This document shows, piece by piece, positions 33,891 through 47,877 of a DNA stretch of 64,000 nucleotides. Position numbers and translations under genes: made by a program. The notes beneath the pieces are model-generated. The model searched no databases and had not been told where the DNA came from. It saw nothing but the letters and a program-made list of their open reading frames with translations. How positions within the stretch are numbered: position 1 is the stretch's first letter; each line of letters begins with the position of its first letter. Source of the DNA: Progne subis subis (lineage: Eukaryota > Chordata > Aves > Passeriformes > Hirundinidae); contig JAKJHU010000030.1 in the NCBI GenBank assembly GCA_022316685.1, positions 10,416,360 to 10,480,359 of the forward strand, read 5' to 3'.

Positions 33891-34397
33891 AGATGAAACA
33901 GTGTTGATAACTTAAGAATGTCTTCATTATCCCTGAGCAGGGCTTACACAGCACCAAAGCCTTTTCTGCTTCTCACCCCATTCCACCAGTGAGGAGGCTG
34001 AGGGTGCACAAGACGGGAGGAGATGAAGCCGGAACAGCTGACCCAAACTGACTAGAAGGGTATTCCATAACACATGGCATCATGCTCAGCGTATAAAGCT
34101 GAGGAGAGAAGGAGGAGTGGGACACTCAGAGTGATGGCATTTGTCTTAACAAGTCACTGTTCCTCATGATGGACTTCTGCTTTCCTGGGGATGACTGAAC
34201 ACCTGACTGCCCATGGGAAGTGGTGAATTAATTCCTTGCTTTTCTTGGCTTTTGTGTATGGCTTTTGCTTTACCTCTTAAATTGTCTTTATCTTAGTCTA
34301 TGAGCTTTTTCACTTTACCCTTCCAATCATCTCCCCTACCCCACCATGGAGGGACAAGCTGTGTGGGGCTAAATTGCCATCTGTGGTTAAACTACAA
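33890..34397 (+). mobile_element. LTR fragment, passerine ERVL-like family A, 5'-truncated
   Basis: It begins inside the family (AACAGTGTTGATAAC) and runs through a TATA-like CGTATAAAGCTG near 34090 and a U5-like T-rich end, stopping at CTACAACA. The same sequence order appears in the more complete copy at 53556-54100. Confidence 0.65.
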
Positions 34398-37300
34398 CAC
34401 CTATCAAAGTTTCCAGTAGGTATATTTTAAATTCTTAAATTGCTCTTAAATTTTCATATAACAGTGTTAGCTATAGAGATTTTTATGTTTCAGCATGTGC
34501 CTAAAAATATTGGAGTTTTACTGCAATCAATATTTTTTGGAACAATTTATCTGCTGTTACACAACTTGATAGAGCTTACTCAATAGGCTAAGTTCACAGC
34601 TTAGGATTCAGATAATATCTTATGTAAGAATAGTAGCTGTGGGTAACTGCTAATTGAGCACAAAAATAGTGTTTCAGAAGAGCATACCTTTGTGGTGGAA
34701 AGCAGAGTTCAACAGAGTTTTCTTTAAGTATCTATTTCATGATACCTCTTTTCTCTGTTATGTTCCTTTAACAGAAGTAATGACGGAGAATTCAGAGAAA
34801 TCTAGTTCACAGAAGGCAGAGAAGTTTGTGTTTCCACTAACTTTTAATTAAAAATAAATATAATATTTTATCAGGAAATGAATGCCAGAGGAGTGTGAGC
34901 TTTTGCAGAGTTTAAGGAACAACATCTAAAATACCAAAGAGGCTTCTATTCCCTAGTCATTGGAATTGTATAATTGTCTTTATAAGGTTAAAACAAGGAA
35001 CAATGAAATAGAGTACATATTAGTTCTGAGTCCTAACTGTCACAAAATAAAGAAATATTAAAGGGGTTAAAGGTAAAATATTACTGAGCTAAAGTTAAAA
35101 TGTCTCTTCCTTGCAATACCTGAGCTTTTTAAATGGGTTGCAGCTACAGCAATGATAAAATGTAATGTGTGAATTTCTTTAAGGAGATGGAACAATGTTG
35201 AAAAACTCTCCCAGGGAATCTCAGAGAGCCACATAATTTAGTAATACCTTTTTTTTTTCTGTTTTTTCTTTCTATGTGGGATGGATTCAACCTGCTGATG
35301 CTGAAGTGATTATAATAACTAGGCATTTTAGAGCTCTTTCATCATTAATACGCTGAGGGAAGTATCAAACTCACTCTTTTCCTAAAAATATCACTTACTA
35401 AAAAGACCAGTGTTGTTTCTAGGATGGAACCAGAATTCCATTCTGAAGCCTTCAGGGTAACAATGTGGGGTTTTTAATGAGATTTAACAGCTAATTACAC
35501 AAATTAATTGAAGTTTGCCCACAAAACTTTATGGTCTGTAATGGCAAAAGGACTGCTTCCACAAGCAGGTGTGCGGGTCAACATATTAAGGTTTCTGTGT
35601 GTACGTACATAAATTCATAACTGTAGGTATATATATCCTTGAGAGAAGACACTTATGCAAGATCCATTTGATCATTCCTCATAAATTACTACTTAAGTCC
35701 AAGGACTTTATTTATTTTATTTATTTGTCCCTGCTTCATTTTAGCACACTGCAACAAGAGTGCAAGACGTGCATTTTTTTAAAAAATACACAGTACCCCA
35801 TACCATTGTGTGCCATCTAAAATGCAGAGCAATAGGTCCTTTCTCATCTCCTATTGTTAGGACTTGAGTAGTTTACTTTGTCATCATCTTTCTCATGTAA
35901 GTAAATAAATAATATTTGTCTTACAGAATACAGAGTGAATTTTGCTTGACACAGTGTATGAAGTTCATAAATTGAAAGCAGAGAAAAATACACAAATATT
36001 ATTTAAGTTCATATAATTAATATCTTTCTGTTATTATGAATTATGTTGTTCATTTTATGTTTGTACTTAAAGGATTCATCAAAATCATACAAATGTTCTT
36101 TGTCTTAAAGCACAGTGGGAAAACTATTTTTTTTTTTTTTTCTTTCTTTTTTTTTTCCCAGAAACTGACTGCAATTGCAGAAGATAAATAAAAGAAATTG
36201 TTACAAGACTTTAGGAAACTAAAAACTTAATTGATTTGTAGGCCAATAAAGACTTTAACTTTTTAGAATTTAATAAATAGGTTAGGATATCATAGAGCTG
36301 TTCAGGTTTAGTTAACAGGATCAAAAGAAAAGCCAAAGGAAAATGAAATTGGAGAATGAAAAATAGAAAATACCACAAAAAAGCAGAAAACAGAAATGTA
36401 AAACCATTGCATAGTAAAGAAAAATCTTGACATTCCCTTTCCTTTTTAGAATAGATTTTCCCATGTTAAACACAGGAAAAAAATAATTTCAGGTCCAAAT
36501 GTGGTAAATAAGTTGCCAGTTCTGAGCTAATAAGAACATTATTATGTCCAATTATGCTTACAGTTTTTAGGATTTTATTTAAACAATAAAATATTTCTCT
36601 TGTAAAACATCATCTGTATCTTCAGTAACATCCTGTGATGTTACAAATGAAGGAGATGTAGATTTTTGTTGGGCAGACAACATACTTGCTTTGATTTGAT
36701 AAATGTCTTGTGTGTCTGTTTTTTGGTTTTGTTTGTTTGGTTTTTTGTTTGTTTGGTTGGTTTTTTGGGGGTTTTTTTTGTGTTTTTGTTATTGTTTTTT
36801 GTTGTTGTTGTTTTTTACATAACTAGGAAAGCCCATACTTTCATCTTTGGAAAGTGTTTAAAAAGAAGTAACATCTAAGTTCCCAAAGCCTTTGACTGTA
36901 AAGTATTTCTTCAATGAGAAATTTCATCTAGGAGCTCAAAGGCTTCCTGTTGCAAAGATGATGGATTTTTGTTGCTCAACTAAAAATTGATATTTGAATC
37001 ACTCATCAAAAATCTGGAATATAAAGTGATCTTTTAAAATAGTTTGATGATTTTTTTTTTAAAAAATATTTTTGACATCCACTTGATTTATTTTTCTGAC
37101 TCAGATAAACTGCCAATTGACTTCTTTCTCTGGAAAGTACTAACACAGAGATTGACAAAGTTAGAGGAAAGAAAATATTAATTTGCATATTGAATATGGA
37201 CAGCCCAGCCAAATGTGTATTTTCTAGGAGTGCATCTTTGATGGATCAATATGTTTTTATCCAGAAATATTCTAGATGGATACCTAACGAAGTTATCCTC

Positions 37301-38360
37301 TGGGCTCATTGTACGATTAGCTGAAGCACGACAGAATGCTTGTAAGGAATGCACAGATTACATTCTTAAATGTTATCAGACATAAATCATAGAGCCACTA
37401 ATATGACTTTTTATCAAATGGATGTTTCTTTTTATTAAGGTTGGTTTAACTAAAGAAATTTACCTCATAATAGCTTGCATTTTTTTTCCCAAAAGTTACT
37501 GAATATGATACAAATTCCACTGAAATATTTTGAGTCTTTAGATGAACCCAAGATATATCTGATTTCCTTACATACATTCAACATATGAAGTTAATCAACT
37601 GATTGCTTACTTTTCTTCATCTGCAGCTGTAATTTGTGTAGGTCAGGTGGTGTTTGATATCAGATACACTAAACTGTACACAAGTATATACATACATGCA
37701 TTCTAGTAAAAGGAGAACCTCTACTTCATAAGAAATCAAGAGGAACAATTACTTTTCTTTCTGAAGTTCCATGAAACTCCCTGAATATGGATCTCTTCAA
37801 ACATTTTGTAATCTATTCCTTTTCTGTTGGAACATGTTTAATTCAACAACACTCTTAAAGACTCCTTTCTCTTTTCTTGAAGCTTTGTTTAGCCAGATCT
37901 TAGTAGTTTATGAAAACAGTAGACAAATCTGAATAAAAAAGACTATAATAAATTATTATTTGTTTAAAGGACTTTAAAACTAGCTGATAATGTTTAATTT
38001 AAAAGATTTTCTAGTCCATGAGGATATGATCCATACAACTAATAAATGTGATGCAATGCAGTATAATTTCAGGGACCACCTTTAAATAAGTAACTTATTT
38101 TTCAGAAATCCAGGCAGCAGTACTGTAATTAGAGGTCCAGAAGCTCTAAGGATATTAAAAATTTATGCAAGGAACCAGCTACCTTTGCAGTGTCTGTTTG
38201 CTAGCAGCCTGTTCTGTGTATTAAATCAATATACAGTCTCTGTATAGAAACTTTTAAGTATGCCTATAATTTTATTTTTATCAAGGGATATAGTTCTATT
38301 TAAAAAAAAAAAAAAAATCTGGTAAGTGAAAGAGACTAAAAATTGCCATATTCTTTTAGA
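34398..38360. other. AT-rich non-coding DNA
   Basis: About 4 kb with no recognised gene. Contains T-rich runs at 36127-36159 and a T/G low-complexity tract at about 36719-36820. Confidence 0.4.
36719..36820. repeat. T/G low-complexity tract
   Basis: TTTGG/TTTGTTTG/GTTGTTG units over about 100 bp. The overlapping 70-codon frame is meaningless. Confidence 0.75.
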
Positions 38361-38640
38361 CTTCTGATTGTTTACATTTTTGTAGTGGAGTCTTCTCACG
38401 GATTGTAACATAAACAAAGTGATTGTTTTCGCATTTCTCCTTAGAAGATAGACAATTGATGAACTTCTAGTCTGGCCAGTGGGGTGGAGAAGTAACAACC
38501 TCATTCTCCAATCCCTGGTCATTGTCCAGAATCTATATAAACAAGATCAAGAAAATAAGCTTCCCTTCTTTTTACCCTGACAACTTACTGTACGAGTATC
38601 ATTCTTTTCATGTCCTCTAGCAACAACTAAATTGTTATGT
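38360..38640 (+). mobile_element. Diverged LTR related to the ERV LTR
   Basis: Shares the motif TCTCACgGATtGTAACATAAACAAA and GTCTGGCCAGT with the 397-bp LTRs, in the same order. It then has a TATA-like CTATATAAACAAG near 38532 and a comparable downstream layout. Ends could not be fixed and no duplication was confirmed. Probably an old solo LTR of a related class II family. Confidence 0.5.
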
Positions 38641-41268
38641 GCAGAGAAAAAAAAAAAGCAAAACCAAACCCACTCCTGTAATCTCTGTTTGAGGATTATT
38701 TGCTTAAATAGCCTGATCTAACTGAATGTAATTTCTTCCACCTTTCTGCTGAACAGTTCAGATGAGCAAATTCATACTTCATGTGCTATTGATTAATTAT
38801 TCCCTGTTCATCATTATTGCTTCATCTTTGGGTAGTTTGGCTAATCAATTTGTGGTGTGCATAGGGACTATGTGAATAACAAACTTTTAAGAAAGGCTAT
38901 TGATTTATGGAAATAATATAGCATATAAAAATGCAAAATAATTAAATACCATATTCTTATGGACATTAATATTAGGATCTTTTTTTCTTTACAACAACCT
39001 CTCAACTGATAAATTTTTGAAATACTAAAAATTACAGGACCTCTAAATACACAGAAAATGATAAAATATTTGAGATGGCTTTCTTGTTGTTTAGAAAATG
39101 TTATCCTTGGTGTTTCATTTTAACTTATTACTGAATAATTTCTTTCAAGCACAAAACTTGCTATTTGTGCAAGATATACTGTACTAAATTCTATTTACAC
39201 CTAATGATACATTATTGTTTTGGGTTTTTTCTTTTCCTGAAGCATCTGTTTTAAAGAAATCCAAAGTAAAATTTCTTAGACAACTTTCATAAATTGTTCT
39301 TCAGAATACCTGTAAATTGTTTTCATTTAACAGTGCTAAGTATGCACCAATATTATAGTTGTTCTCTGTTTCACAAAATTATGAATACTGTTATCTGCTA
39401 AGTAACATTTGTGTTGTACTGAATAATCTTGTTCAACTCAATAGGGCATATAAATGTGCTCACCTTTCTGCTGAAACTAGCGTATATCATGATTGTCAAT
39501 GAAATCAATTTATTCTAATGAATTTAGGGATAGACAACTCACAACATTCCAATTATTCAGAAATAATTTCAACCCACAGTTCCCAATTTCTTAAAAAATA
39601 CATTCTTTTAATATCACATATTTAGTGGCTTACTTGTATGCCATCAGTCTCTCTGTAGAATCTTTAGATGTCTATCTTAGTATTTAATGCAGAGATATGT
39701 GATGACAATATTTAGGTGTGCAGGTGTTTTATATAATCACACAGTTACGTATTTTGTCACAGTTTTTGGAGCTATTACAGGATTTTATAAGGGGGAGAGC
39801 TAACATTTTTTGGTTCCTTTTTTCATTGTGATGCCTGAGAAACTTAACATTTCTAAAACCCCAGTGGGGTTTACAAGATTCTTTCTCTAGTGACACTTGT
39901 CTTTACATAAGTCTCTTGACACTGGAAGGCACAGAAGTTTTCCAAAGCATCAGTTTGATTTCAAAACTTTGGAATTTCTTTTAAATAATTTACTTTATTA
40001 TAAAACAAATCATGGCTATATCCAGTATCTAAAGTATAAAATAATTTAAATTTTAAATATTTGATTGAGCTCTGAAAGCTCTCAAGTTTATAAAGTGGCA
40101 CTCTGCTGCTACAGATTTTTTTATTGATCATTGTCCAGAGCAATGGAAAAACATAATTTATATTTACTTAACTCTTTATCTTGAAGATGCTGATGTTAGA
40201 TTTCATTGAATCTCAGCACAGCAGGAAAAACTTATCTACATGTTATACACTTGTTCTTTTGCTCTAGTAACATGGGTTTCATGTCTTTAATGTACACTTT
40301 AATTAAGTAGATGAACATTTGCTGAGCTATATGTAAGTATTCATTGTACAATGGAAAAAAAGTAACATGGCATTAATACATTCTCAGCCCATTGCTATCA
40401 TCCTGAAAAGAGGCACAGTCCTAATAAACACAGGAGATTAAATGAAGATTAACAAGACCTTTAACTGCCTGGAAAACTGGCTGTAGGTGAGAACTGTTGT
40501 TCTCCGATTACAGTTTTCAGAGAAGCAGTTCTCTGAACTCATACATGGCTTGATTATCATTAGGACCATATTTTTATGTGCTGTGTTCATTCTTACCCTC
40601 TTCAATTTACTGTAGAAACTCCTATTTTAGTCTATGGAATCTCACAAAGAAATGAAGACATTCTTATTCAAGTTGAATTAGTTTCATGGTACTTCATTCA
40701 GGTACAATGTAATATTGCTTACAAGTCCATATTCTGTCTCCTTTGTCTTTATAGGGAATTTAGGAATAAAAATCTGATTATTCTGATGATTGTAAAATCT
40801 TGGACTAAAATTAAAGTTAGGCTAGAAAATTTTATTATTTTAAAAGAAACATGACAAATGGAAAAGTTAATTGGTCTGCCTAGACTGATTAACATATTTG
40901 TTATTTTATTATTATGGAATCTGAAAATATATATTGGATTTACCAGATGCAACTGTTAAAAGTAGTAGAAGATATATTTCCATATAATTCCACCAGTAAC
41001 TGCATTCATAATCTGCTTTTAAGCAGAAGATAATAAGATCCTGTTAATTCCAAAAGTAGGAAATTAGGAAAAAAAGTAAATTGTGTGGTCATATTACTGT
41101 ATTTCTTGTAAATGTTTCATTTTACAAATATATTGGAAAAACTATTCATGGGTGTCTATATTTGCTATTGAACTGGGAAGCTGTGTTTAGACTGATGTTT
41201 ATAGTCAGTATTAAGTAACAAATCAAAAGTATGTATTGATGATTATACTGGTTTTAAAAACTCACTGG
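38641..41268. other. AT-rich non-coding DNA
   Basis: No gene, RNA or mobile element recognised. The 92-codon frame at 40576-40854 shows no domain. Confidence 0.4.
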
Positions 41269-41760
41269 AAAAAAGTGCTCAAGGCCCACCCATGGGGGGA
41301 AACCAAAGAAAACAACTTTGTGAGAAGTTAAAAATGTTAGAGACACAATTCTACTGAAGCAAACCTCACAAATAATACAGAGAAAAATGGTTTACCTGCA
41401 AACCCAGCAAAGGCAAAATGCCACCTGGGCCCCACCTCTCAAGCAAAACCAAAATTGCCATGTGTTTGGGAGATCGAAGAAGGCTATTCCATCTGAAGGT
41501 ATTTACTCTGCCAGGGTGCTGGTGTGAGGCGGTGCAGCAGTGGTCAGCAGAAGCAGTGGAGGTGTCAGCGTGGGCAGCAGTTACTTCTCCTCCACTCAGC
41601 CAGCAAAGAACGGCCACTCTTCTGCTTCTGCCAGCTGGTCCAAACATACAGTTCATTACAGCAATGTAGATGGGTGTGGAATGCTCCATTTGGTCACCCC
41701 CACGCAGTGCTAAACTTTGCCTCCTATTCCTCTGGACAATGATGAAGAGAACTGGGGATT
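41269..41760. other. GC-richer patch, unclassified, possibly an old LTR
   Basis: Higher GC than its surroundings, with opposing short frames at 41366-41742. The composition is like degraded LTR or other repeat sequence, but I cannot match it to any family by eye. Confidence 0.25.
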
Positions 41761-41934
41761 TATATTACAAATATAGGTTTGAAGAATGAAGTTAAAAATA
41801 TTTCTGAAAATGATTTCCTTCACTGAAGCTGATGGTATTGTAGAAATTACAGGTATCACAAGGCAATCTTCAAAGAAACTGCAAATAATATATAAATATC
41901 TCAACGTACAGAAATTTCTGGTGAGTTTTTGTCT

Positions 41935-41985
41935 TTGTGGGTTTTTTTCATTTTGTTTTGTTGTTTTTTGTTGTTGTTGTTTTTT
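41935..41985. repeat. T/G low-complexity tract
   Basis: TTTTGTTTTGTTG-type repeat of about 50 bp. Confidence 0.7.
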
Positions 41986-42107
41986 TAACCTGCTAGAGAC
42001 AGGTATAAAAGGAATCATAGCTTGAAATTATAAAACCTAGTGAAATTAGAAATAAAAGGCATATTTTTGATGGAGGAAAGATGCAATTAAATCAAGTAGA
42101 AAATGGT

Positions 42108-42660
42108 GTGGAGTCCCAGTCCTCACTTGGCAAGTTTATTTAGAACGGTCTTGAGGTCCCTTGATGCCTTGGGAAAGCTGACCTGGAACAGAGACCGTGT
42201 TAAGAAAATAAAGTCGGCATTTATTAAAAGGCCTTTAAGGCCTTAAGTACCTTGGGCACTACAAGAGCCTGGCCAGGGCTGCACCCAAGGTGGACCCAAA
42301 ATGGTCACAAAATGGATGACCAGTCACAAGGTCTCACACTTTTTAAAGTTTTGGTTCATTTGCATATTGGGTTTATTTTGGTTCATTTGCAATATTTGCA
42401 TATTGCATAATTGTCCAATTACAGCTTCAGATTATGAAGTCCCATCCTTCTTGTCTTCTCTCTTCAGTCCACCGTTGTTTATGCTTTTGGGCCCAAAACT
42501 TGTAAGCATTGTCCTTGACCTTCAGCAGTAAAAAGGTTTTGTTTTGTCTACCTCCTCTTGTGAAGAGAGCTTACTAACACTTAATATGAGACTCAGAACT
42601 ACAGCTCTAAGCAGCACAGAACCTGAAAAACATGAAAGCTAAAACTTAAGGCATCACCCT
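42108..42660 (-). mobile_element. LTR, passerine ERVK-like
   Basis: Reads as an LTR on the minus strand, with AATAAA (plus-strand TTTATT near 42217), a TTTAAAAAGTGTGAG promoter-like stretch (near 42340), and sequence such as GACCCAAAATGGTCACAAAATGGATGACC that I associate with passerine class II LTRs. Boundaries are approximate, and no target duplication was found. Confidence 0.55.
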
Positions 42661-43819
42661 GAGGTGGGTGCATGGAATAAATGCAACAACATTCTTAGGA
42701 GTTTAAAAAAACCAAACTTTACTGCCTAACGTCAGAGGATCAGAAATTTAGCAAGACTTAAAAAACCCCTCATTCAATCAAAATAAATTATTTCACTAAG
42801 AATAGACTTAGCAAAATCTACTCATCCAACCTTAAATTACCCATATTTCAAGAAAGGGAGATTAGGAATAGGAAAGAAGAGGAGAGAAAAACAAAGGAGG
42901 AAAACCAAGATACAGCTGGTGTCTTGGATTGTGGTGTAGTTTCAGCTGTCATAACATCCCAGAACAATAGGGATGCAACCATGTGTGCCTCCAGGCAATG
43001 AGTTTAATCTCCTCTGGCCTCTTGTTGCCACCCCCACCCAGGTGGAGCTTCCAGACGTGGGGCCACTCTCGGGATAAACTGGGGCTGCTGGGGTGTGGTG
43101 GGGGCATTGCTTCCCCTGTGCCAGGTATGCCAGTGACTGACAATTATTCTGGGCTGGACTATAGGCTACAGGGGATGGGGTGTGGAGCTGTACATGTTCT
43201 ACTTCTGCAGAACTTGCACTGCATCCCCCCCCAACACTTCAGTTATTTAGAGCCAGTAATAATTTTCTCCAGTCTCTCACAAATAGTAAAACTTCCTCTT
43301 TCTGACTCAGAAAAAAGACTGGATTTTTTTAAAGAGATGATTTATCATTATGAAATCACTGAAATCAATAAAAATTACCTTTTACAGAAGTGCAAGCTGA
43401 TAGTCTAAGAGCTTTGGATTTGGATCAATCCAAACTGAGTTACAGTCTTCCAACAAGTCAGCAGAGAGATGGGCTGCAATGGGCTACATGTCATCTTAAC
43501 CTTGCCAAAAGATAAGGTAAAATTTACACACCCACAAAATTACTTTAAACTAATGCATTCTATCTCAGAAAATAGGGCAAGCTAAGTGTGCACATATGGA
43601 CTATTGTAACTCACCTCATGAACAGTGACTTGTAATGCTGTTGTAAATCATTAGCTTTTGATTCTGTGCCCCTGTGCTTCCATGAACAGGAAATACGGCG
43701 TACTTAAAAGTTTTACAGATTGGGCCTCCATGGGTAGTAGCATTTTTATGAGATGTGTTGGCTCTCTTTTTCTGATGGGAATAAGCACTTTTGAAAATAG
43801 GAACAAATCAATTTTGAGC
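42661..43819. other. Non-coding DNA, with a GC-richer patch at 42910-43230
   Basis: The patch may be an old repeat or internal sequence of the adjacent LTR element. No protein domain is visible in the 141-codon frame at 42983-43408. Confidence 0.3.
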
Positions 43820-44315
43820 CCCTCACTACAAGAAAGACATTGAGAGATTGAAGTGTGTCCAAAGAAGGGCAACAAAGCTGGTGAAGGATCTGGAGCAGTC
43901 TGATTAGGAGCTGCTGATGAAGCTGGGATTGTTTAGTCTGGAGGAAAGAAGACACAGGGAGATATTATCCCTTCAACTCCCTGGAAGAAGGTTGTAACCA
44001 GGTGGGGGATCAGTCTCTTCTCCCAGTTAATAAGCAATAAGACAAGAAATGGCCTCAAGATGCACCCAGGGGCAGGGGTGTGTTAATTTGGATATTAGGA
44101 AAAAAATCTCAGCTGAAAGGATTGTCAAATGTTAGAAGAGGCAGTCCAGGGAAGCGGTTGAGCCACCACTCCTGGAGGTATTTAAAGATGCGTAGATGTG
44201 GTATTTCAGGACATGGTTTAGAGGTGGACTTAGAGTACTTGTCTATGTAAATGGTTGGATTCAATGATCTTAGAGGTAATTTCTGACCTAAGCAATTCTA
44301 TGATCTTATAATTCT
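43820..44315 (+). mobile_element. CR1 LINE 3' end
   Basis: Contains the CR1 phrases TGTCCAAAGAAGGGCAACAAAGCTGG, GGAGGAAAGAAGAC and TTGGATTCAATGATCTTAGAGG. The right end carries the ATTCTATGATCTTATAATTCT tail, typical of CR1 3' repeats. Plus strand, 5'-truncated. Confidence 0.85.
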
Positions 44316-45541
44316 AAATGCAAATTAAGGTAGGTATGTATTAAATTAGTTACAGGATCAAAATTTGTGAAAATCATACAATTCATAGATGGTAATAATG
44401 CTATGCAATTGATACAATTTGATACTTTAAGACCTTTGATAATTTATTTTTTAAATCCACTGTCTATTCCTTGTGAACTTCGGGAAAGATCTTTTGTTTA
44501 AGATTACCAAGATGAACTCAAGGGTAAAACAAATTGATTAAAGTGTTCGATCAGAAAGGCCTTACAATTCAAGAATACTACAAGGCACTACAATGAAAAT
44601 ATTTTTCAACAGTGCTAAATGTTTAAGAGTTCAAAACTATAAGCTAAACCAACAGTTTATATTACCACAGACAGATGATTACAAATTCAGGCTGAACAGA
44701 TGACCTGTAAGAAAGTAAAGATCCTATTTACATTTACACTGGTTGAGAAAACCACATGAAGTAACAAGTTTTTTTAAAAAGAAAATAAATAATGTTTACA
44801 TTTTTCATAAATAAAGCATTGTCTAAATAGGGCTACAGAGTGTGTCTGTACATTTGTTTCTGCAAATTAAAATTTAAAATAACAAATAAATTATATTATC
44901 TCTACTTCTCTCAAGCCATACTGTGATTCATCAAATGTTTTTCAGAAGAAGCTGTTATTCTCATACAATAACTGGCTTCTGTGTCACCCTTTCTTGTTGA
45001 ACAAAGGAAGTCAACAACCTTCATACACTCTTAGATGCACTTCTTCCAAAACAAGGCTGAAACACCTACCAGTACATCTGTGTGACAGGCTAAAAGTAGT
45101 GACACCTGCTCTGCAGATAAACGTCAGTCTTCAGAGCTCTCACTGCACTATCTGCTGATGTTCTGCAGTCTTATGTAACCCGTTTTCTTATTTTCCATAT
45201 GGCCAACAACCTTGAATGAAAACAGGATCTTATCTGCTTATTGTCTCTACTTGAATTAATAATCTTCTGTTTGTGATATCTCAAATTATTGCTATGAAAA
45301 TGATTATAATTTCACTGAAGGCTGTGATAAAAAATGAGATGTAAATGCTTCTAATCAAAGATACTCTCCATGCAAATGCAACTCTAATTAGAAGAGGAAA
45401 CAATCTGTTTTAGCAGACCACCACGAGAAGAGCTGCTCAGCATTAAATATAGTTTGATAAAGATATTAGCTTGCAAAAAGATACTGGAGCAAGTAAAAGT
45501 AATTGATTATTACTCTGGCTTTTAGGATATAATCTTAGAAT

Positions 45542-45561
45542 ATTCAATCCATGGATTGAAT
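45542..45561. repeat. Perfect 20-bp palindrome
   Basis: ATTCAATCCATGGATTGAAT reads identically on both strands. It contains an NcoI-type CCATGG centre. GATTGAAT-like words recur just downstream. Confidence 0.9.
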
Positions 45562-46851
45562 TTAGGAATTGGATTTAGGGTTGAATATAGCTGGAATCAG
45601 AATAATTTTTGCTATTAGGCCCTTTACAAAAATAAATATTTCATTTTCTTACATGTATTGAAAGCTGCTTCATTGAAATGGGGAATTCATGTTAGATTAT
45701 CAGAGTTTAGTCTATTTGCACACAGAATTCTATCATACAGTCTAATAAGATTGCCTTGAAATGCTGAAGAATATTACACCAGTGTTCCAAGAGTAACTGT
45801 CACACTGCGCATAAAACAATAATTTAGATTAATTATTAGTTAGCATATTTTTATTTTCCTTTTAAAGTCCCTTCTGTTGCCTGAAAAATTAATATTTTGC
45901 AGTAGAGATTCTTTATGTTTCTAACTGTGAAGATGGGGTTTTTTTTAGCTCTGTTCTGTCAGGACACTTCAAACCCATCATTCTGAGAAGTTTGCAGGCA
46001 TGCATTTATCATTAGAGTTGGTAGACACAAGTATTATAAGCAGACACTAGTATAGTAACAAAATATACTCTAATAGGCAATACAGGTTTGTCAAGACAGA
46101 CCTCCAGAGAAGCAGACTTATTTTATGCAAAATGTAACGAAGACAAATATTTAATTTCAGAACAAAAAATTCAAGGTCATGAAACACTAAAGCTGAAGAA
46201 AACCTTGGAATAACTTCATATGTTTTCATAACTGAAACATTCAAATCAAGTCTTCCCATTATTTTGTCTTCTCACATTAAAGGTATTCATGAAATACCTT
46301 TTGTTTGCTTTGACCCTTTGGATACTGGCTTGTCTTGCTTTTCTCAGTCTTTTTTCCTGATCAATAGAATGTAATCACTAGATGAAGGAGAAAAACTCAT
46401 AGCTTGCAGGTGTGGCTGGGTTATGGAGTTTAGGTATATCCTTTTCAACTGAATGGGAAAAAGTAAGTATTTGAAATTATGCCAGCTATTTCCTGCATTG
46501 GTTTGAGAGTTTCCTTATTCAAACCAGACAAACCAAGCCATAGTTACAAACTGACTGCAGCTTTATAGGATAGTTCTGTTTCAGAAGTATAGCCAGTTTG
46601 AAAAAAACAATAGAACTAAATGACCTTGCTGTAACCAAGAAACTACTTCAAAAATGCAAAAGCAGACTCAAAAGCCTCCACTGAAACTGTGCTATAAGTT
46701 CATGATGTTAAATTAATTTTCCTATCTTGGATAGAAGAAAATTAAATTCATGGCTTTAAGCACAAAAGAAGTTCAAAGAATAAAAATAATATAATGCATT
46801 TTCCAAATTCTAGTTATGAGAAAAAACAGATATATTTATGATTATATATTG

Positions 46852-46897
46852 TTTATCATTTATGGAAGGCATAAATTTATCATTTATGGAAGGCATA
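46852..46897. repeat. Tandem duplication, 24-bp unit
   Basis: TTTATCATTTATGGAAGGCATA appears at 46852 and again at 46876. It looks like a recent local duplication. Confidence 0.85.
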
Positions 46898-47877
46898 GTA
46901 TAGAAAAGTTTGTTTAATATCTTATATTGTGAGAAGACTTTTGGAATCTAAGTATATTACCCATTGAAATACACCTGTATATTATAGTTCCTTTAACTAA
47001 TGATTACAATGAAGATATGTTCTCTAAAATTTAATATAAAAAAAATTTATAAATATACTCATATATGCCAAAATAAGTTCTTAAACTTATACTGAATGCT
47101 GCACAAAAAGTCCAAATAAACAACCAAAACCACCTAAAAACCCCTAAACCTCATAAAAGCTAAAACCCAAATAAAAGACATGTTTATATAATTTTTATTT
47201 GTAATCAGATATTTTGTTATCACAGTCAAACAGAAAAATGGCTTAACCAATATGATCAATATTTTAAAAATATTTTAAAAAATGTTCTAAGCAGTGAAAG
47301 TTTGTGAATTTGGAACAGATTCAACCAACAGTGTCACCTGTGAGAAAACCCAGTTATGGGAAACTCTTAATTTGCCCTTGATCATGCTATTCTATCTGAT
47401 TTTATACTTCCCAACATGGATTTCTTACTGTGTCACTCAGCAAGGTGGGTATGGAGGTGGGAGGGAATGAGAGTCTGAACTCTAAGTCAAAGATTGTTTA
47501 TGAACTTCACTTTTAAATTTAATTGGATAAAATGCATTATTACCCTTGGGAACATTTATCAGGAAAAAAGAAAAATCTTAAGTCTCAGAAGAGGAGTTGT
47601 CATACGGAAACCAACAGGCTTCTTTTTGTTTATCTTCTGTATGACTTTCATGGTAACTAAAAGTATTCCCTTTTTATCAGGAAGGCTAACTGTGCAGCCC
47701 CAGGCTCTGTAGTTTGTAAATTCAGGCACTTTCTCAGAAAGCAGAGCTATGGGTTTAAATCTTCTCAGGCCAGACAAGACTTAATATCTCAATTCTGTTA
47801 CTTTAGTACTTAAGGTGCTATTACTACAAGACTGCTCTGTAAAAAATTGTTATGTTTGTTTCACAGGTCCTGTTTGA

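Larger units (their letters stand above)
44316..47877. other. AT-rich non-coding DNA
   Basis: No gene recognised. It holds the palindrome at 45542-45561 and the tandem duplication at 46852-46897. Confidence 0.4.
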
